A stretch of DNA of 58,407 nucleotides from JAEUMY01 sp031394355 (GCA_031394355.1 JANNSU010000039.1:1-58407); one strand, 5' to 3'; shown: positions 8,327-17,304, counted from the first letter of the stretch. Notes: generated by a model from the sequence alone, not told the origin. Made by a program: numbers and translations.

Positions 8327-8779
8327 TCAACGTGCGACAGCCGCGTCAGCCAACCCGCCCAATGCCTTCTGCAGATTCGGCACCGCGGCACACTGCGCCG
8401 CGCCATGCCGACGAGCCAGAAACGCCGGATCGTTGTAACCCACCCAGACCTGAGCGGATGCATCTTCCCATACCAGCGCCTTCAGCGGCAGATCAATGCC
8501 GACGGACTGCGCGCACTCCATGAATGGTGTGCCGCCTTGCGGATTGCCAAAAATCAATAATTCAGTGGCACGCAGCGACTTTCCAATCTTGGCCGCGCCC
8601 GCGGCATGGTCAATGCGGGCGAAGACATTGAGGCCACGCTCTTTCACCACTTTTTCCAGCCGATCCATGGTGTCCTTGGCCGAATGCGGGCTCTTGATCG
8701 TTACCAGCCCATCCGCCGCAAGGGCCAGCTGGCTTGCTACACAGAAGGCGAATGCTGCAAGCACTCGAAATGCTCTCAT
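8327..8779 (-). CDS. Exported DUF302 protein
   Basis: 150 residues: a cleavable signal peptide (about 1-21, 'CVASQLALA|AD'), then a DUF302 domain with 'SAKDTMDRLEKVVKERGLNVFARIDHAAGA', 'ELLIFGNPQGGTPFMECAQSVGIDLPLK' split over the usual blocks, and 'VGYNDPAFLARRH'. DUF302 is a small alpha/beta fold of unknown function in periplasmic proteins, sometimes near metal-handling genes. Here it stands next to an unrelated membrane protein. Confidence 0.88.
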   Translation of the reverse strand: MRAFRVLAAFAFCVASQLALAADGLVTIKSPHSAKDTMDRLEKVVKERGLNVFARIDHAAGAAKIGKSLRATELLIFGNPQGGTPFMECAQSVGIDLPLKALVWEDASAQVWVGYNDPAFLARRHGAAQCAAVPNLQKALGGLADAAVAR

Positions 8780-8924
8780 TGTCTGCCCCGATGACGTGGA
8801 AAATGCGGGCCATGATGCCGCATGGCAGGGATTATCAATCCGAAGGCAGCACGTTCCGCGTAAGAACAATCATTCTGCCCTGTGCCGCAGATCCTGCGCC
8901 CCCAATGCAGCCCGCTCCCACACG

Positions 8925-9569
8925 TCACTGCCCAAGCGGATGTTTGTCGGCCCGGCTGTCGAAGGTCACACGCGGCTTGAGGTGTACTGGCACGCCTGCA
9001 GGCGCGAATCTGCGCAGGGCAGCCTGCAAAGCGGGGCCCTGACCACGCGGATAGTCACAGAGCAAAAATGGGCGCCCATCCCCGAAGGTCGTGATCGCGC
9101 TGTTCAGTCGCTCCATCCAGCCGAGGCCATCCAATTCCGCTCTGTCCATGAAAATAACCAATGTCCGCCAGGTGTAAGTCGTTTCGCTGCCTTCGACGAG
9201 CTTCAACCGTTCGGCCAGGAGCACTTCATCGACCGCCTTCCAGACAAGCCGCACGGTTGGCGAGCCCGGCAGGGCAGACACGCCAATGCCGGAATGGTCG
9301 GCGGTCAATACTCGCATTCCATCGTCATGAAACATCTGACGTGTCTGCTTCGGCAAGCGCCATAAAACCGCAAGGCCAACCAGTACGAAGATGGTGCAGA
9401 ATGCCGCCAGAAATATCCGTGACCCGCCTGCTTGATCGGCTGCAAGCAGGTAGAAGCACACTCCGAACCCGATACAGGTCAAGCCGAGGGCAATGCCCAT
9501 GGTCATCGCGCCCCACTTCTCGCGGAACACCATTACTTCAACGTCGGAAATACGCAATCTAAGCTGCAT
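8925..9569 (-). CDS. Two-helix membrane protein of unknown function
   Basis: 214 residues starting 'MQLRLRISDVEVMVFREKW'. Two closely spaced hydrophobic segments (about 21-42 and 49-68) form a membrane hairpin, followed by a ~145-residue soluble domain with beta-rich character ('VRLVWKAVDEVLLAE', 'TWRTLVIFMD'), reminiscent of PH-like domains in other bacterial membrane proteins. I cannot name the family. A longer start at 9611 would place the palindrome in the coding region, so I used the ATG at 9569. Confidence 0.6.
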   Translation of the reverse strand: MQLRLRISDVEVMVFREKWGAMTMGIALGLTCIGFGVCFYLLAADQAGGSRIFLAAFCTIFVLVGLAVLWRLPKQTRQMFHDDGMRVLTADHSGIGVSALPGSPTVRLVWKAVDEVLLAERLKLVEGSETTYTWRTLVIFMDRAELDGLGWMERLNSAITTFGDGRPFLLCDYPRGQGPALQAALRRFAPAGVPVHLKPRVTFDSRADKHPLGQ

Positions 9570-9596
9570 GGCAAACAACCCGTTTGACATCACGTC

Positions 9597-9610
9597 TGCG
9601 AATATTCGCA
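9597..9610. repeat. Iterated palindrome, copy 6 (TGCGAATATTCGCA)
   Basis: In the gap between the membrane protein gene (start 9569) and the 3' end of the phosphonate operon (9680). Confidence 0.95.
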
Positions 9611-9679
9611 TGGCCTCTAGGCTTCGAGCAATTTATCAAGCGGTGTAGCGGTCCGAAATTGCAGTCCTACCCGTCAGGC

Positions 9680-11389
9680 TCAGCGTTGCCGCCAGGCCTG
9701 CAGTCGCCCAAACACCCACTTGCTTGCCGCAAGGTGCAGCAGCTTGACGCCGAGCGCGGTCACGAATACAACGGTGGCCATCGCTGCGGCCGACGCGGTC
9801 GCGCCCGCTTCGTCGAGATGCACGATGGAAATTGCCGCGAGCTTGCTATGCGCGCCGTAGAGGAACACCACAGCGGAGACTGTGGTCAGTGCATTCACGA
9901 AAAGGTAGACAGCGATGTCGAGAATCGCCGGCATGCAAATCGGCACCGTTACACGGCCCATGGTGCGCCAGAACGGCACTTTCAGCGACTGCGACACAGA
10001 CTCGAACTCCCTGTCGATCTGCTTCAAGGCGGTCAACGCGGTGATATGGGCGACGGTGTAGAAGTGCGCAACGCAGTTGATGGCCAGCAGCAGCAGGGTT
10101 GTGTACATCATCCCGAGCGGGTTCCACGGCGCGTTGAAGAAGAAGACATATGCGAGGCCGAGCACCAATCCGGGCACCGCCATGGGCAACATGGCCAGGA
10201 GCTGGATGAGGTTGCGCCCAGACGGAAGATCACGCCCTTTCTCGACGAAATAGGCACCAACGAATATCACCACCGTGCCGATCACCGAGGCAGCACCCGC
10301 CATCAACAACGAATTCAGGTAAGGCTGCCAGCCCGCAGCATCGAATTCGCTGAAGTTGTAGTTTTTGAGAGACAGCGAAAGGTTGTAAGGCCAATACGTC
10401 ACGAAAGAGGCCCACACGGCGACAGCCAGCACACCCACGAGCATCAGTCCGAACCCCGAACAAAAGACCACCGCGAGGCTATCGACCATGCGGTTCTTCT
10501 TGGGCACCAATGGCACTGCTCGCGCGGAGAGCAACGAGACCTGGCGGCGCTGGATTACCCGATCCGTCACGAAGGCGAGGATGGCCGGGATGAGCAGGAT
10601 GAAGCCGACCACAGCGCCCATCGGGAAGTTCTGCTGTCCGACGACCTGCTTGTAGGCATCCGTAGCCAGCACACCGAACTGGCCGCCGATGACCTTCGGG
10701 ATGCCGAAGTCGGTGATGACCAAGGTGAAGACGACGAACGCGGCGCTGATCAAACCGTACTTGGCACCAGGCAGGGTGATGGCGGTGAAGGTGCGCCACC
10801 GGGATGTGCCCATGGCCTGCGCGGCATCGTAAAGCCGTTGGTCCGCCAGGCCCAGCGCAGTCACGATGATCAGGAAGGCATGCGGAAAGCAGTAAAACGT
10901 CTGCGAAAGAATGATCCCGATTGGGCCGTACACTGTGTTGCCGAACAACCAGCTTTTCAGGAAGCCCTGGTTGCCGAAGATGTAAATGAACGAGATTGCG
11001 GACAACAGCGAAGGGGTAAAGAGCGGCAGCAGCGCCACGGCCGTGAAAAGGGGCTTCAGCGGCAGTGCGGTGCGGGTAATCGCATACGCATAGCCGAAGG
11101 CGAGCGGAATCACGATCACCGTGGTCAACGCGGAGACCCAGACACTGTTCCAGAGCGACTGGACCAGCGCTGGCGTCGAAAAATAGGTCTGGTAATTGGC
11201 GAGGCCGACGAAAGCGCCCTCGGTGCTGGTGAAGGACTTGGCGAGCAGCGTGCCGAGCGGCAACGCGATGATGACCACCAACACCAATGCGATGGCTGCC
11301 ACGCCGATGAAAAACACCCTCCTCTCCAGCGAACCGGAATCACTGGCAACGGGCAGCTTGTCGCGCTCAACAGGAAGGGTGGCGCTCAT
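9680..11389 (-). CDS. 2-aminoethylphosphonate ABC transporter, fused permease
   Basis: A 569-residue inner-membrane protein with about 12 membrane segments in two homologous FbpB-like halves. Each half ends in an EAA-type coupling loop: 'DAAQAMGTSRWRTFTAITLP' in the first and 'VSQSLKVPFWRTMGRVTVPI' in the second. The size and fused layout match the two-domain permease of the second type of aminoethylphosphonate importer (PhnU2-like). It is the last gene of a five-gene minus-strand operon, 12 bases after the ATPase gene, and should form the channel through which the phosphonate enters. Confidence 0.85.
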   Translation of the reverse strand: MSATLPVERDKLPVASDSGSLERRVFFIGVAAIALVLVVIIALPLGTLLAKSFTSTEGAFVGLANYQTYFSTPALVQSLWNSVWVSALTTVIVIPLAFGYAYAITRTALPLKPLFTAVALLPLFTPSLLSAISFIYIFGNQGFLKSWLFGNTVYGPIGIILSQTFYCFPHAFLIIVTALGLADQRLYDAAQAMGTSRWRTFTAITLPGAKYGLISAAFVVFTLVITDFGIPKVIGGQFGVLATDAYKQVVGQQNFPMGAVVGFILLIPAILAFVTDRVIQRRQVSLLSARAVPLVPKKNRMVDSLAVVFCSGFGLMLVGVLAVAVWASFVTYWPYNLSLSLKNYNFSEFDAAGWQPYLNSLLMAGAASVIGTVVIFVGAYFVEKGRDLPSGRNLIQLLAMLPMAVPGLVLGLAYVFFFNAPWNPLGMMYTTLLLLAINCVAHFYTVAHITALTALKQIDREFESVSQSLKVPFWRTMGRVTVPICMPAILDIAVYLFVNALTTVSAVVFLYGAHSKLAAISIVHLDEAGATASAAAMATVVFVTALGVKLLHLAASKWVFGRLQAWRQR

Positions 11390-11401
11390 GTTTGCAAGCT
11401 T

Positions 11402-12493
11402 TCAGGCGTTGAAGACACGCAGCCTCTCGGGAGGCAGGGAAATGGCAATGTCGGAGCCAGGTGCCAGCCCGGGAAAATCGCGCAAGCCAGTGGACAGATC
11501 GGCGGCAATACGCGCTTCGGGTGCGGCCAGCGGCGACAGGTTCGCGCGCACGAAGCCGCCATGGAAGCCAACGTCATCAACGCGGGCCATCAGTGAATTG
11601 TCGAAACCGTTCAAGTGCGAGTGAACCTGCACAGACTCCGGCCGTATGCCGAGACGCCCCCCGGCACCAATACCCAGCCCATGCGGCCGCCCGAGGTTGA
11701 TGTCAAGGGTGCCAACGCGCACTTGCTCCGGCGTGGAGGCAATACAGTTCACGAAATTCATCGTGCCGACAAAATCGGCAACGAATGCAGTACCGGGCTC
11801 GCCGTAAATTTCTCTGGGTGAACCCACCTGCTCGATCACGCCCTGGTTCATCACCACCATGCGGTCAGCCAGACCGAGCGCCTCGTCCTGATCGTGGGTG
11901 ACCATGATCGTGGTGATGCCGAGGCGCCGCTGCAACGCCTTGAGTTCGTCGCGCAATCGCAGCCGCACCCGTGCATCCAGCGCCGAGAGCGGCTCATCCA
12001 GCAGCAACAGGCTGGGTGAAGTCGCCAATGCCCGCGCGAGCGCCACGCGCTGCTGCTGACCACCTGAAAGCTGCACCGGATACTTCTCGGCCTGCTCAGG
12101 CATGCCGACCGTCTCAAGCAACTCCGTGACCCGGCGCTTCACCGCCGCCGAATCACTCTTGCGATTGACCAGACCGAAACCGATGTTGGCGGCGACGGTC
12201 AGGTTCGGGAACAGCGCATACGACTGGAAGACAATACCGAAGTCGCGTGCCGCTGGCGGCAGGTTCGACACGTCGCGCCCGCCAATGAAGATCTGGCCCG
12301 AGTCCTGCAGATCCAGACCAGCGATTGCACGCAGCAGGGTCGTCTTGCCGCAGCCTGATGGGCCGAGGAAGCATACGAACTCCCCGGCCGTGACATCCAG
12401 CGACACATCCTTCAATGCGGTGAACGCGCCGAAGCGCTTGGCAACATTTCGAACGCTGAGATGGTGGGTCATGGCTGTTCCCGGGTTGGGCAT
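11402..12493 (-). CDS. 2-aminoethylphosphonate ABC transporter, ATPase
   Basis: 363 residues. Walker A 'GPSGCGKTT' (44-52), Q-loop 'FQSYALFPNLT', signature 'LSGGQQQR', Walker B 'LLLLDEP', H-loop 'MVTHD', and a C-terminal TOBE-like domain after residue ~240, as in iron/polyamine/phosphonate importers (PhnT2-like). The start at 12493 overlaps the stop of the upstream binding-protein gene (TGATG), suggesting coupled translation; an ATG at 12472 is an alternative. It powers the import system with the fused permease. Confidence 0.87.
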   Translation of the reverse strand: MPNPGTAMTHHLSVRNVAKRFGAFTALKDVSLDVTAGEFVCFLGPSGCGKTTLLRAIAGLDLQDSGQIFIGGRDVSNLPPAARDFGIVFQSYALFPNLTVAANIGFGLVNRKSDSAAVKRRVTELLETVGMPEQAEKYPVQLSGGQQQRVALARALATSPSLLLLDEPLSALDARVRLRLRDELKALQRRLGITTIMVTHDQDEALGLADRMVVMNQGVIEQVGSPREIYGEPGTAFVADFVGTMNFVNCIASTPEQVRVGTLDINLGRPHGLGIGAGGRLGIRPESVQVHSHLNGFDNSLMARVDDVGFHGGFVRANLSPLAAPEARIAADLSTGLRDFPGLAPGSDIAISLPPERLRVFNA

Positions 12494-13521
12494 CAGTTCT
12501 TCGGAGCTGCCTTGCCTTCGTAGCGCTTGGACCACTCGGCGAGAATGGAGGCACGCTGCTTGGCCATCTCGTTGAAGTCCATTTTCATCATGCGCGCTTC
12601 GGCATTGGCCGGGTAGTTCGGTGGCACGTTCTTGACATCCGGGTGTGCGGTGATCGGATACCAGCGGGCATACAACTCGTTGGCAGTCTTCGAGGCCGCC
12701 CAGTCGGCAACCTTCTTCGCAACAGCCACATTCTTGGAGCCGCGCACGATGCCGAACGCTTCCACGTCCCAGCCGATGCCTTCGATAGGCAACACGACTT
12801 CAAGGGGTGCACCGTTGGTCTTCTCTTTGGCGGCACGGGTGTCGAGCGAGATCCCGGCGATGCGCTCGCCCTTGGCAGCCTGCACGCATGGCGCTGAGCC
12901 AGAGTGGGTGTAGACACCGATATTCTGGTGCAGAGCGTCCATGTACTTCCAGGCTGCATCGGCGCCCATCGTCTGGATCCAGCCGGCGACGGTGAGGTAG
13001 CCGGTGCCGGAGGACGCCGGATGCGGCATCACCAACTGGCCCTTGTACTTGGGATCAAGCAGGTCCTTCCACGAGGTCGGCTGCGCGATACCGGCCTTCT
13101 TCGCCTCGACGGTGTTGAAGCAGATGACGCCGAGGAAAGCATCCATGCCGGTCCAGGTCTTCGGATCGGTGTTGTCCTTGAACGCGGCGCGCAGCTTGTC
13201 GCTGCCGACCGGTGCGTAGGTTTCGAGCAGATTGGCCTGCTCGAACAACAACATTGATGACGCGGCTACGCCTAGGATCATGTCAGCCTTCGGGTTGTCC
13301 TTTTCAGCGAGGAAGCGTGCGGTGATGACACCCGTGGAGTCGCGGACCCACTCCACCTCGACGTTGGGTACGGCACCCTCGATGGCAGCCTTGAACGGTG
13401 CAAGCTGCTCGTTCTCGAGAGCGCTGTAAATCGTGAGCTTGGTGCGCGACTGCGCAAGCGTGCCGGTGGCGAAGGCAAGCGTCACAACCGCCAGGGCGGC
13501 GACGCGAAGGAGTTTCAACAT
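12493..13521 (-). CDS. 2-aminoethylphosphonate ABC transporter, periplasmic binding protein
   Basis: 342 residues with a clear signal peptide (about 1-23, ending 'TGTLAQ'). The mature part is an iron(III)/phosphonate-type class II binding protein ('KLTIYSALENEQLAPFKAAI', 'VEVEWVRDSTGVITARFLAE', 'DMILGVAASS', 'NIGVYTHSGSAPCVQAAKGE'), matching PhnS2. It should capture the aminophosphonate in the periplasm and hand it to the permease. Third gene of the operon, 50 bases after phnX. Confidence 0.87.
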   Translation of the reverse strand: MLKLLRVAALAVVTLAFATGTLAQSRTKLTIYSALENEQLAPFKAAIEGAVPNVEVEWVRDSTGVITARFLAEKDNPKADMILGVAASSMLLFEQANLLETYAPVGSDKLRAAFKDNTDPKTWTGMDAFLGVICFNTVEAKKAGIAQPTSWKDLLDPKYKGQLVMPHPASSGTGYLTVAGWIQTMGADAAWKYMDALHQNIGVYTHSGSAPCVQAAKGERIAGISLDTRAAKEKTNGAPLEVVLPIEGIGWDVEAFGIVRGSKNVAVAKKVADWAASKTANELYARWYPITAHPDVKNVPPNYPANAEARMMKMDFNEMAKQRASILAEWSKRYEGKAAPKN

Positions 13522-13571
13522 GGGTAAGGTCCTTTCAGTGGCTGGGTGGGAAATCAGGATTCAGGCTTGGC

Positions 13572-14390
13572 TCAGGGTTGCGGTGGGCGTTCACCTGCCG
13601 CCAGCCGCTTTTCAATCTCGTCGATCACTGGCGGCAGATCCGCAACGAAGTCGATCAGGTAGTGGGCGCCGGCCCGCCGCAGCACGTCGCCAGCGCGATC
13701 CGCACGGATACGCTGCTCGGCGAGAGACAGCGCTGTCCACTCGTCGAAGGAGAGGCCCACTTCGTTGCCTGAGGCCGTGACGCCAACAGTCCAGGTGCCT
13801 GCCGCAGAACCTTCCTCGATGCCGGGTACGGTGTCATCAACCTTCACGATGGCCCAAGGCGGATACACACCCAGGTCGGCCATGGTGCGGTACATCATCA
13901 AGGGGCCGGGACGGCCTTCGGCGAGATCACCCGCGCACACAAGGTTGTCGGGCACGTAGCCTGCTTCAGCGGCACGCGGCAACACCTTGGCCATGATGTC
14001 GCGGGTGTAGCCGGTGGTGGAGCCGATCTTCAGGCCCCGCTGTCGCAAAGCCCGAACGGTATCCACCACGCCGGGAATCATGTCGGAGAAATCCGCCGCG
14101 ACCGCGACATTCATCGGCACGAACACGTCGTAGACGCTGTCGATGTCCGCCTCACTGGGCGGATGTCCATGCTGCGCTGCCCAGGCTTCAGCGATGCGCG
14201 GGGCGGCCATCAGTGCAGCGATGTGGTCACGCTTGGGGCGTCCCATCGGCCCGCGCGCCTCCGCGACACTGATGTCAACGCCAAACCCGGCAAACGCTTT
14301 CACGAACACGCCCATGGGTGCCCGCGAGCCGAAATCCACCATCGTGCCAGCCCAGTCGAAGACCACTGCCTTCAGCATTCCCGCCATCAT
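13572..14390 (-). CDS. phnX: Phosphonoacetaldehyde hydrolase (phosphonatase)
   Basis: 272 residues, HAD superfamily. It cleaves the C-P bond of phosphonoacetaldehyde to acetaldehyde and phosphate. The nucleophile Asp12 lies in 'FDWAGT' with the alanine at position 14 that marks phosphonatases, and Lys53 in 'MGRPKRDHI' is the Schiff-base lysine; both sit at the same numbers as in the Bacillus enzyme. 'VKVDDTVPGI' supplies the Mg2+-binding acids. The start MMAG at 14390 follows an AAGGAAATC ribosome-binding site. Second gene of the operon, after the FAD oxidoreductase. Confidence 0.93.
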   Translation of the reverse strand: MMAGMLKAVVFDWAGTMVDFGSRAPMGVFVKAFAGFGVDISVAEARGPMGRPKRDHIAALMAAPRIAEAWAAQHGHPPSEADIDSVYDVFVPMNVAVAADFSDMIPGVVDTVRALRQRGLKIGSTTGYTRDIMAKVLPRAAEAGYVPDNLVCAGDLAEGRPGPLMMYRTMADLGVYPPWAIVKVDDTVPGIEEGSAAGTWTVGVTASGNEVGLSFDEWTALSLAEQRIRADRAGDVLRRAGAHYLIDFVADLPPVIDEIEKRLAAGERPPQP

Positions 14391-14421
14391 TGATTTCCTT
14401 TTGACTTCACATCGCAACCGT

Positions 14422-15546
14422 TCATGCCAGCTCCGCGAACACGTCTTCGGCAATACCGAACGCGGTCGATGCACCTGTCCCGCTGGTGACGACCACGATG
14501 CGCACGCGTTCGGCCGGCCGGTCGATCAGCATGGTTCGGTCAGACGCTGAGGCATAGGTGCCGATCCAGCGCTGCACGACACTGCGGCCGGGAAGTTCCA
14601 GCACGCGGTCCAATTCGCGCAGGATCAGGCTGTCCACCGCTTCTCTTCCAAACGGAGGCGGTGTGGCCGAGTAGTGGTGACTGTCACCCACCACAAGTGA
14701 GTCATCATCTGGTGATTGCACCGCAATGAGATGAATGCCGTGCTCCAGCATGTCCGGCTCGTCCCGCTCGATTACCCGGCGCAACTCCGTGGCGGGTTCG
14801 AGCTCGGCATAGCCGAGATAGCGCACGAGGCCAAAGTCGGACATCACCGCAGCACCCAGGCGCATCGGCTTTGCCGGCATGACGCGCATCATCTGCAGCG
14901 CGCAGCGCGTGAGCCCATAAGCGGCGAGCCGGTCGGCATACAAACCGAGAAAGTCATCGCCCGGACACACGATCACGGTATCGGCCTCAAATCGGCCGGC
15001 AGTTGTCTCGATGGCAGGTACGTCAATGGCGCCCACCTGCACACCACGCAGAATATCCACCCCGTGTGCCTGCTGAAGCCAGGCGGCCAACCGAGGGACC
15101 GCATCGCGTGACTCCACGCGCAATTCATGGGGGCTCCAAAGTGCGGCGCGCAGCCCGTCAGCGCGCAGCGCAGGGACTTTTTCGCAGGCCTCGGCCGAGG
15201 TCATGAGAAGGCACTCAGCGCCGGTCTCTGTCTGAACGAAAGCCTGCAGGACAGACTCTGCCTCGGGCCGGCGCACTGCCACCACAAGGCCTCGATGCGC
15301 AACCTCGATTCCAGCTTGGGGCGCAACTTCTGCCCAGACATCGCGGCTGCGACGTGCGCGCCGCCAGGTGTCGCCAGCCTGCTGGCCCGTCACGGTGACG
15401 AACCCGAAATTGCGAACGGATGCACCGTTGGCCTGCGCGTCGCGGTCGATCACGCGCACCGTCAGCCCGCGCCGCACTGCGGCGAGCGCATGGGCGAGTC
15501 CGACGATGCCTGCGCCAACGATAAGCACGTCGGTACGACGATTCAT
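14422..15546 (-). CDS. FAD-dependent amine oxidoreductase of phosphonate loci (TIGR03364 type)
   Basis: 374 residues, glycine-oxidase/D-amino-acid-oxidase fold. The N-terminal Rossmann motif 'GAGIVG' (11-16) binds FAD, and a C-terminal 'VVVTSGTGASTAFGIAEDV' closes the FAD domain. The family is found beside phosphonate transport and phosphonatase genes and is proposed to deaminate aminophosphonates oxidatively. It is the first gene of the operon, directly before phnX, and there is no PhnW transaminase in the window, so it may supply phosphonoacetaldehyde to PhnX by oxidation. The exact substrate (2-aminoethylphosphonate or an N-methyl or hydroxy derivative) is not decided by sequence. Confidence 0.85.
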   Translation of the reverse strand: MNRRTDVLIVGAGIVGLAHALAAVRRGLTVRVIDRDAQANGASVRNFGFVTVTGQQAGDTWRRARRSRDVWAEVAPQAGIEVAHRGLVVAVRRPEAESVLQAFVQTETGAECLLMTSAEACEKVPALRADGLRAALWSPHELRVESRDAVPRLAAWLQQAHGVDILRGVQVGAIDVPAIETTAGRFEADTVIVCPGDDFLGLYADRLAAYGLTRCALQMMRVMPAKPMRLGAAVMSDFGLVRYLGYAELEPATELRRVIERDEPDMLEHGIHLIAVQSPDDDSLVVGDSHHYSATPPPFGREAVDSLILRELDRVLELPGRSVVQRWIGTYASASDRTMLIDRPAERVRIVVVTSGTGASTAFGIAEDVFAELA

Positions 15547-15599
15547 GGCGTTCAATTCAGAAGAATGACCATGATTGGACGCCAGACGTATTACAGAGC

Positions 15600-15770
15600 G
15601 ATGACAGCCTCCACTACACTCAGGCGAGTCGGGTCGATAACTGCACGTCGACGCCACAGCCCACCCTGGCCTGCCCGAACAAGACCCCGCAGTGGCAGTG
15701 GGGAACGGCGTACTACAAAGAAGGCTGGCGCTTCATGGGCTGCTCAGCCAATCTGGAGCCGGCGAAGTAA
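15600..15770 (+). pseudogene. 3' end of a small gene without a recognisable start
   Basis: An open frame ends at a TAA at 15768-15770 and encodes a protein-like C-terminus with Cys, Trp and Tyr ('CPNKTPQWQWGTAYYKEGW' then 'RFMGCSANLEPAK'). A strong intrinsic terminator follows 29 bases later, as for a genuine plus-strand gene. No ATG or GTG with a ribosome-binding site occurs in this frame, and upstream it would run into the divergent FAD oxidoreductase gene. I read it as the remnant of a small exported protein, or a gene with a frameshift near its start. Confidence 0.35.
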
Positions 15771-15798
15771 GCAGGTTCCAAGTCATCCAGCACGACCA

Positions 15799-15831
15799 CC
15801 AAGCCCCGCCTGCGCGGGGCTTGGCGCTTTT
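15799..15831 (+). terminator. Rho-independent terminator
   Basis: Stem CCAAGCCCC / GGGGCTTGG with a short loop (15799-15824), followed by CGCTTTT. It faces the plus strand and would end transcription of the small reading frame that stops at 15770. Confidence 0.75.
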
Positions 15832-15904
15832 GCCGGGGACATTCCCGCCTCTTCAATCTGGCCATTCAAGTAGCAGGCGCCGCTTGAAGCGCCAGGCAAA
15901 CCAA

Positions 15905-15918
15905 TGCGAATATTCGCA
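15905..15918. repeat. Iterated palindrome, copy 7 (TGCGAATATTCGCA)
   Basis: Between the terminator at 15831 and the DUF2834 gene at 16073. Confidence 0.95.
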
Positions 15919-16072
15919 ATGATGCATGTCCGGTCCAGAGTCGGAAAGCCGATTCAGCTTCAAGTGACCGCGCATTCACGCCACCCTGTGCCTCCCCATA
16001 CACTGTGCACGCGAGCGAGAAGGCTCGGCTGACAATCACAAACGCCAACCTTACGCCAACCCCGGAGATCAC

Positions 16073-16426
16073 ATGAACAAGCCTTCTAATCTGGTCATCG
16101 TCTACTACGCGCTCGCCCTGCTGAGCCTCGTTGCCACGTGGTTCTACAACGCCCAATACATCATGAATGGCGGCGGTCTGGGACCCAGTGAATTCTTTGG
16201 CGCCGCCTTCGCCAACCCGCTCACCACAGCCATCACGCTCGATGTGTATCTGGCTGCGGCGGTCTTCTCGATTTGGGTCGTGAACGATGCGAAGCACGCG
16301 CAGGTGAAGTGGCCGTGGCTCTATGTGGTGCTGTGTTTCGCCGCGGGTCTGGCGATTGCGTTTCCGCTGTATCTCGCCCGAAGGGGAGGGGCGAAGCATG
16401 CGCAAGCCGCCAACGAGGAACGCTGA
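16073..16426 (+). CDS. DUF2834 membrane protein
   Basis: 117 residues with three membrane helices (about 7-25, 50-70 and 80-102). The central 'ITLDVYLAAAVFSIWVVNDA' block is typical of DUF2834, a family of small inner-membrane proteins of unknown role, often annotated as terpene-cyclase-like transmembrane proteins. Monocistronic; the ATG is preceded by 'CCGGAGATCAC', a good ribosome-binding site. Confidence 0.85.
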   Translation: MNKPSNLVIVYYALALLSLVATWFYNAQYIMNGGGLGPSEFFGAAFANPLTTAITLDVYLAAAVFSIWVVNDAKHAQVKWPWLYVVLCFAAGLAIAFPLYLARRGGAKHAQAANEER

Positions 16427-16637
16427 CAGGGATTGAACCTGCGGCTGCGGAGACTGCTGGAGATGTTTGGGCCTGCCCGGTCAAGCCCTGAAACGGCTTC
16501 TGGCTTCAGCTATCGCCCATCGAACACCTTCGCCGATATGACCTGAGTCTGGCCAAGCTCGATGTCGCAAGAAACCTCGCCCATTGTCGACCCTGCAAGT
16601 ACCAGCATGCTCTGGTTACCCGCCTTCATAGCCAGAT

Positions 16638-16651
16638 TGCGAATATTCGCA
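16638..16651. repeat. Iterated palindrome, copy 8 (TGCGAATATTCGCA)
   Basis: In the convergent gap between the DUF2834 gene (end 16426) and the LOG gene (end 16722). Dyad symmetry extends to 16 bases (TTGC...GCAA). Confidence 0.95.
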
Positions 16652-16721
16652 AGCTTGGAAGTGGCCCATAAGTGCATCGCGCTCATTCATGCAAACGGCA
16701 GCCCACAGACTTCAGCCGAGC

Positions 16722-17303
16722 TCACGCCTGCTCCTTCTCCAACCACTTCTGCAACACCGGCAATTCCGCCGTTTCTACAGCGTTGAGCACACCCTCCACC
16801 GTATCGGATGACAGCAGAATCCCCCGATGCGGCGCACGGATGAAACCCGCCTCTACAGCGTTGTCGAGATACGCGAGAAACGGATCATAGAAGTTTGCGA
16901 TATTGAGCAAGCCTACCGGCTTGCGATGGATGCCGAGCTGGGTCCATGTGGCCGCCTCGGCCAGCTCCTCCAGCGTGCCCCAGCCGCCGGGCATGGCGAT
17001 GAAAGCGTCGCACAGCTCCGCCATGCGCGTCTTGCGCTCGTGCATGGTTTCCACCACTTCAAGGCGCGTGACACCGCGATGGCCGACCTCGCGCTCCAGC
17101 AGTGAGCGCGGGATGACGCCGACAACTTCACCGCCGGCTTGCATGACGGTGTCGGCCACCACGCCCATGAGGCCAACATTGCCGCCGCCATAAATCAATG
17201 TCTGGCCGCGCGCCACCAGGGCACGGCCCAGCTCTTCCGCCGCAGCGCGGTAGAGGGGTGAGCTGCCAAAATTGGAACCACAGTAAACACAGATGCTTTT
17301 CAT
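16722..17303 (-). CDS. LOG-family nucleoside-5'-monophosphate phosphoribohydrolase (TIGR00730)
   Basis: 193 residues, Rossmann-fold lysine-decarboxylase-like family. 'CVYCGSNFGSSP' near the start, 'YGGGNVGLMGVVAD', and the catalytic/phosphate motif 'PGGWGTLEEL' are intact. Family members release the free base from cytokinin ribotides or other nucleotides (AMP), so a role in purine nucleotide salvage is likely. The start at 17303 gives the usual length. It lies 1 base after the stop of the toxin gene of the adjoining toxin-antitoxin pair, so they may be co-transcribed. Confidence 0.9.
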   Translation of the reverse strand: MKSICVYCGSNFGSSPLYRAAAEELGRALVARGQTLIYGGGNVGLMGVVADTVMQAGGEVVGVIPRSLLEREVGHRGVTRLEVVETMHERKTRMAELCDAFIAMPGGWGTLEELAEAATWTQLGIHRKPVGLLNIANFYDPFLAYLDNAVEAGFIRAPHRGILLSSDTVEGVLNAVETAELPVLQKWLEKEQA

Positions 17304-17304
17304 A

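Noticed and set aside
9584..11596. Very long plus-strand open frame (670 codons) opposite the permease gene
   Set aside because: His/Arg/Gly-rich shadow of the GC-rich permease and ATPase genes; the minus-strand frames have clear transporter motifs.
16430..16460. GGATTGAACC reads like the complement of a tRNA T-arm
   Set aside because: No matching acceptor stem, anticodon arm or D-arm in the neighbourhood, and it follows directly after a gene end; chance similarity.
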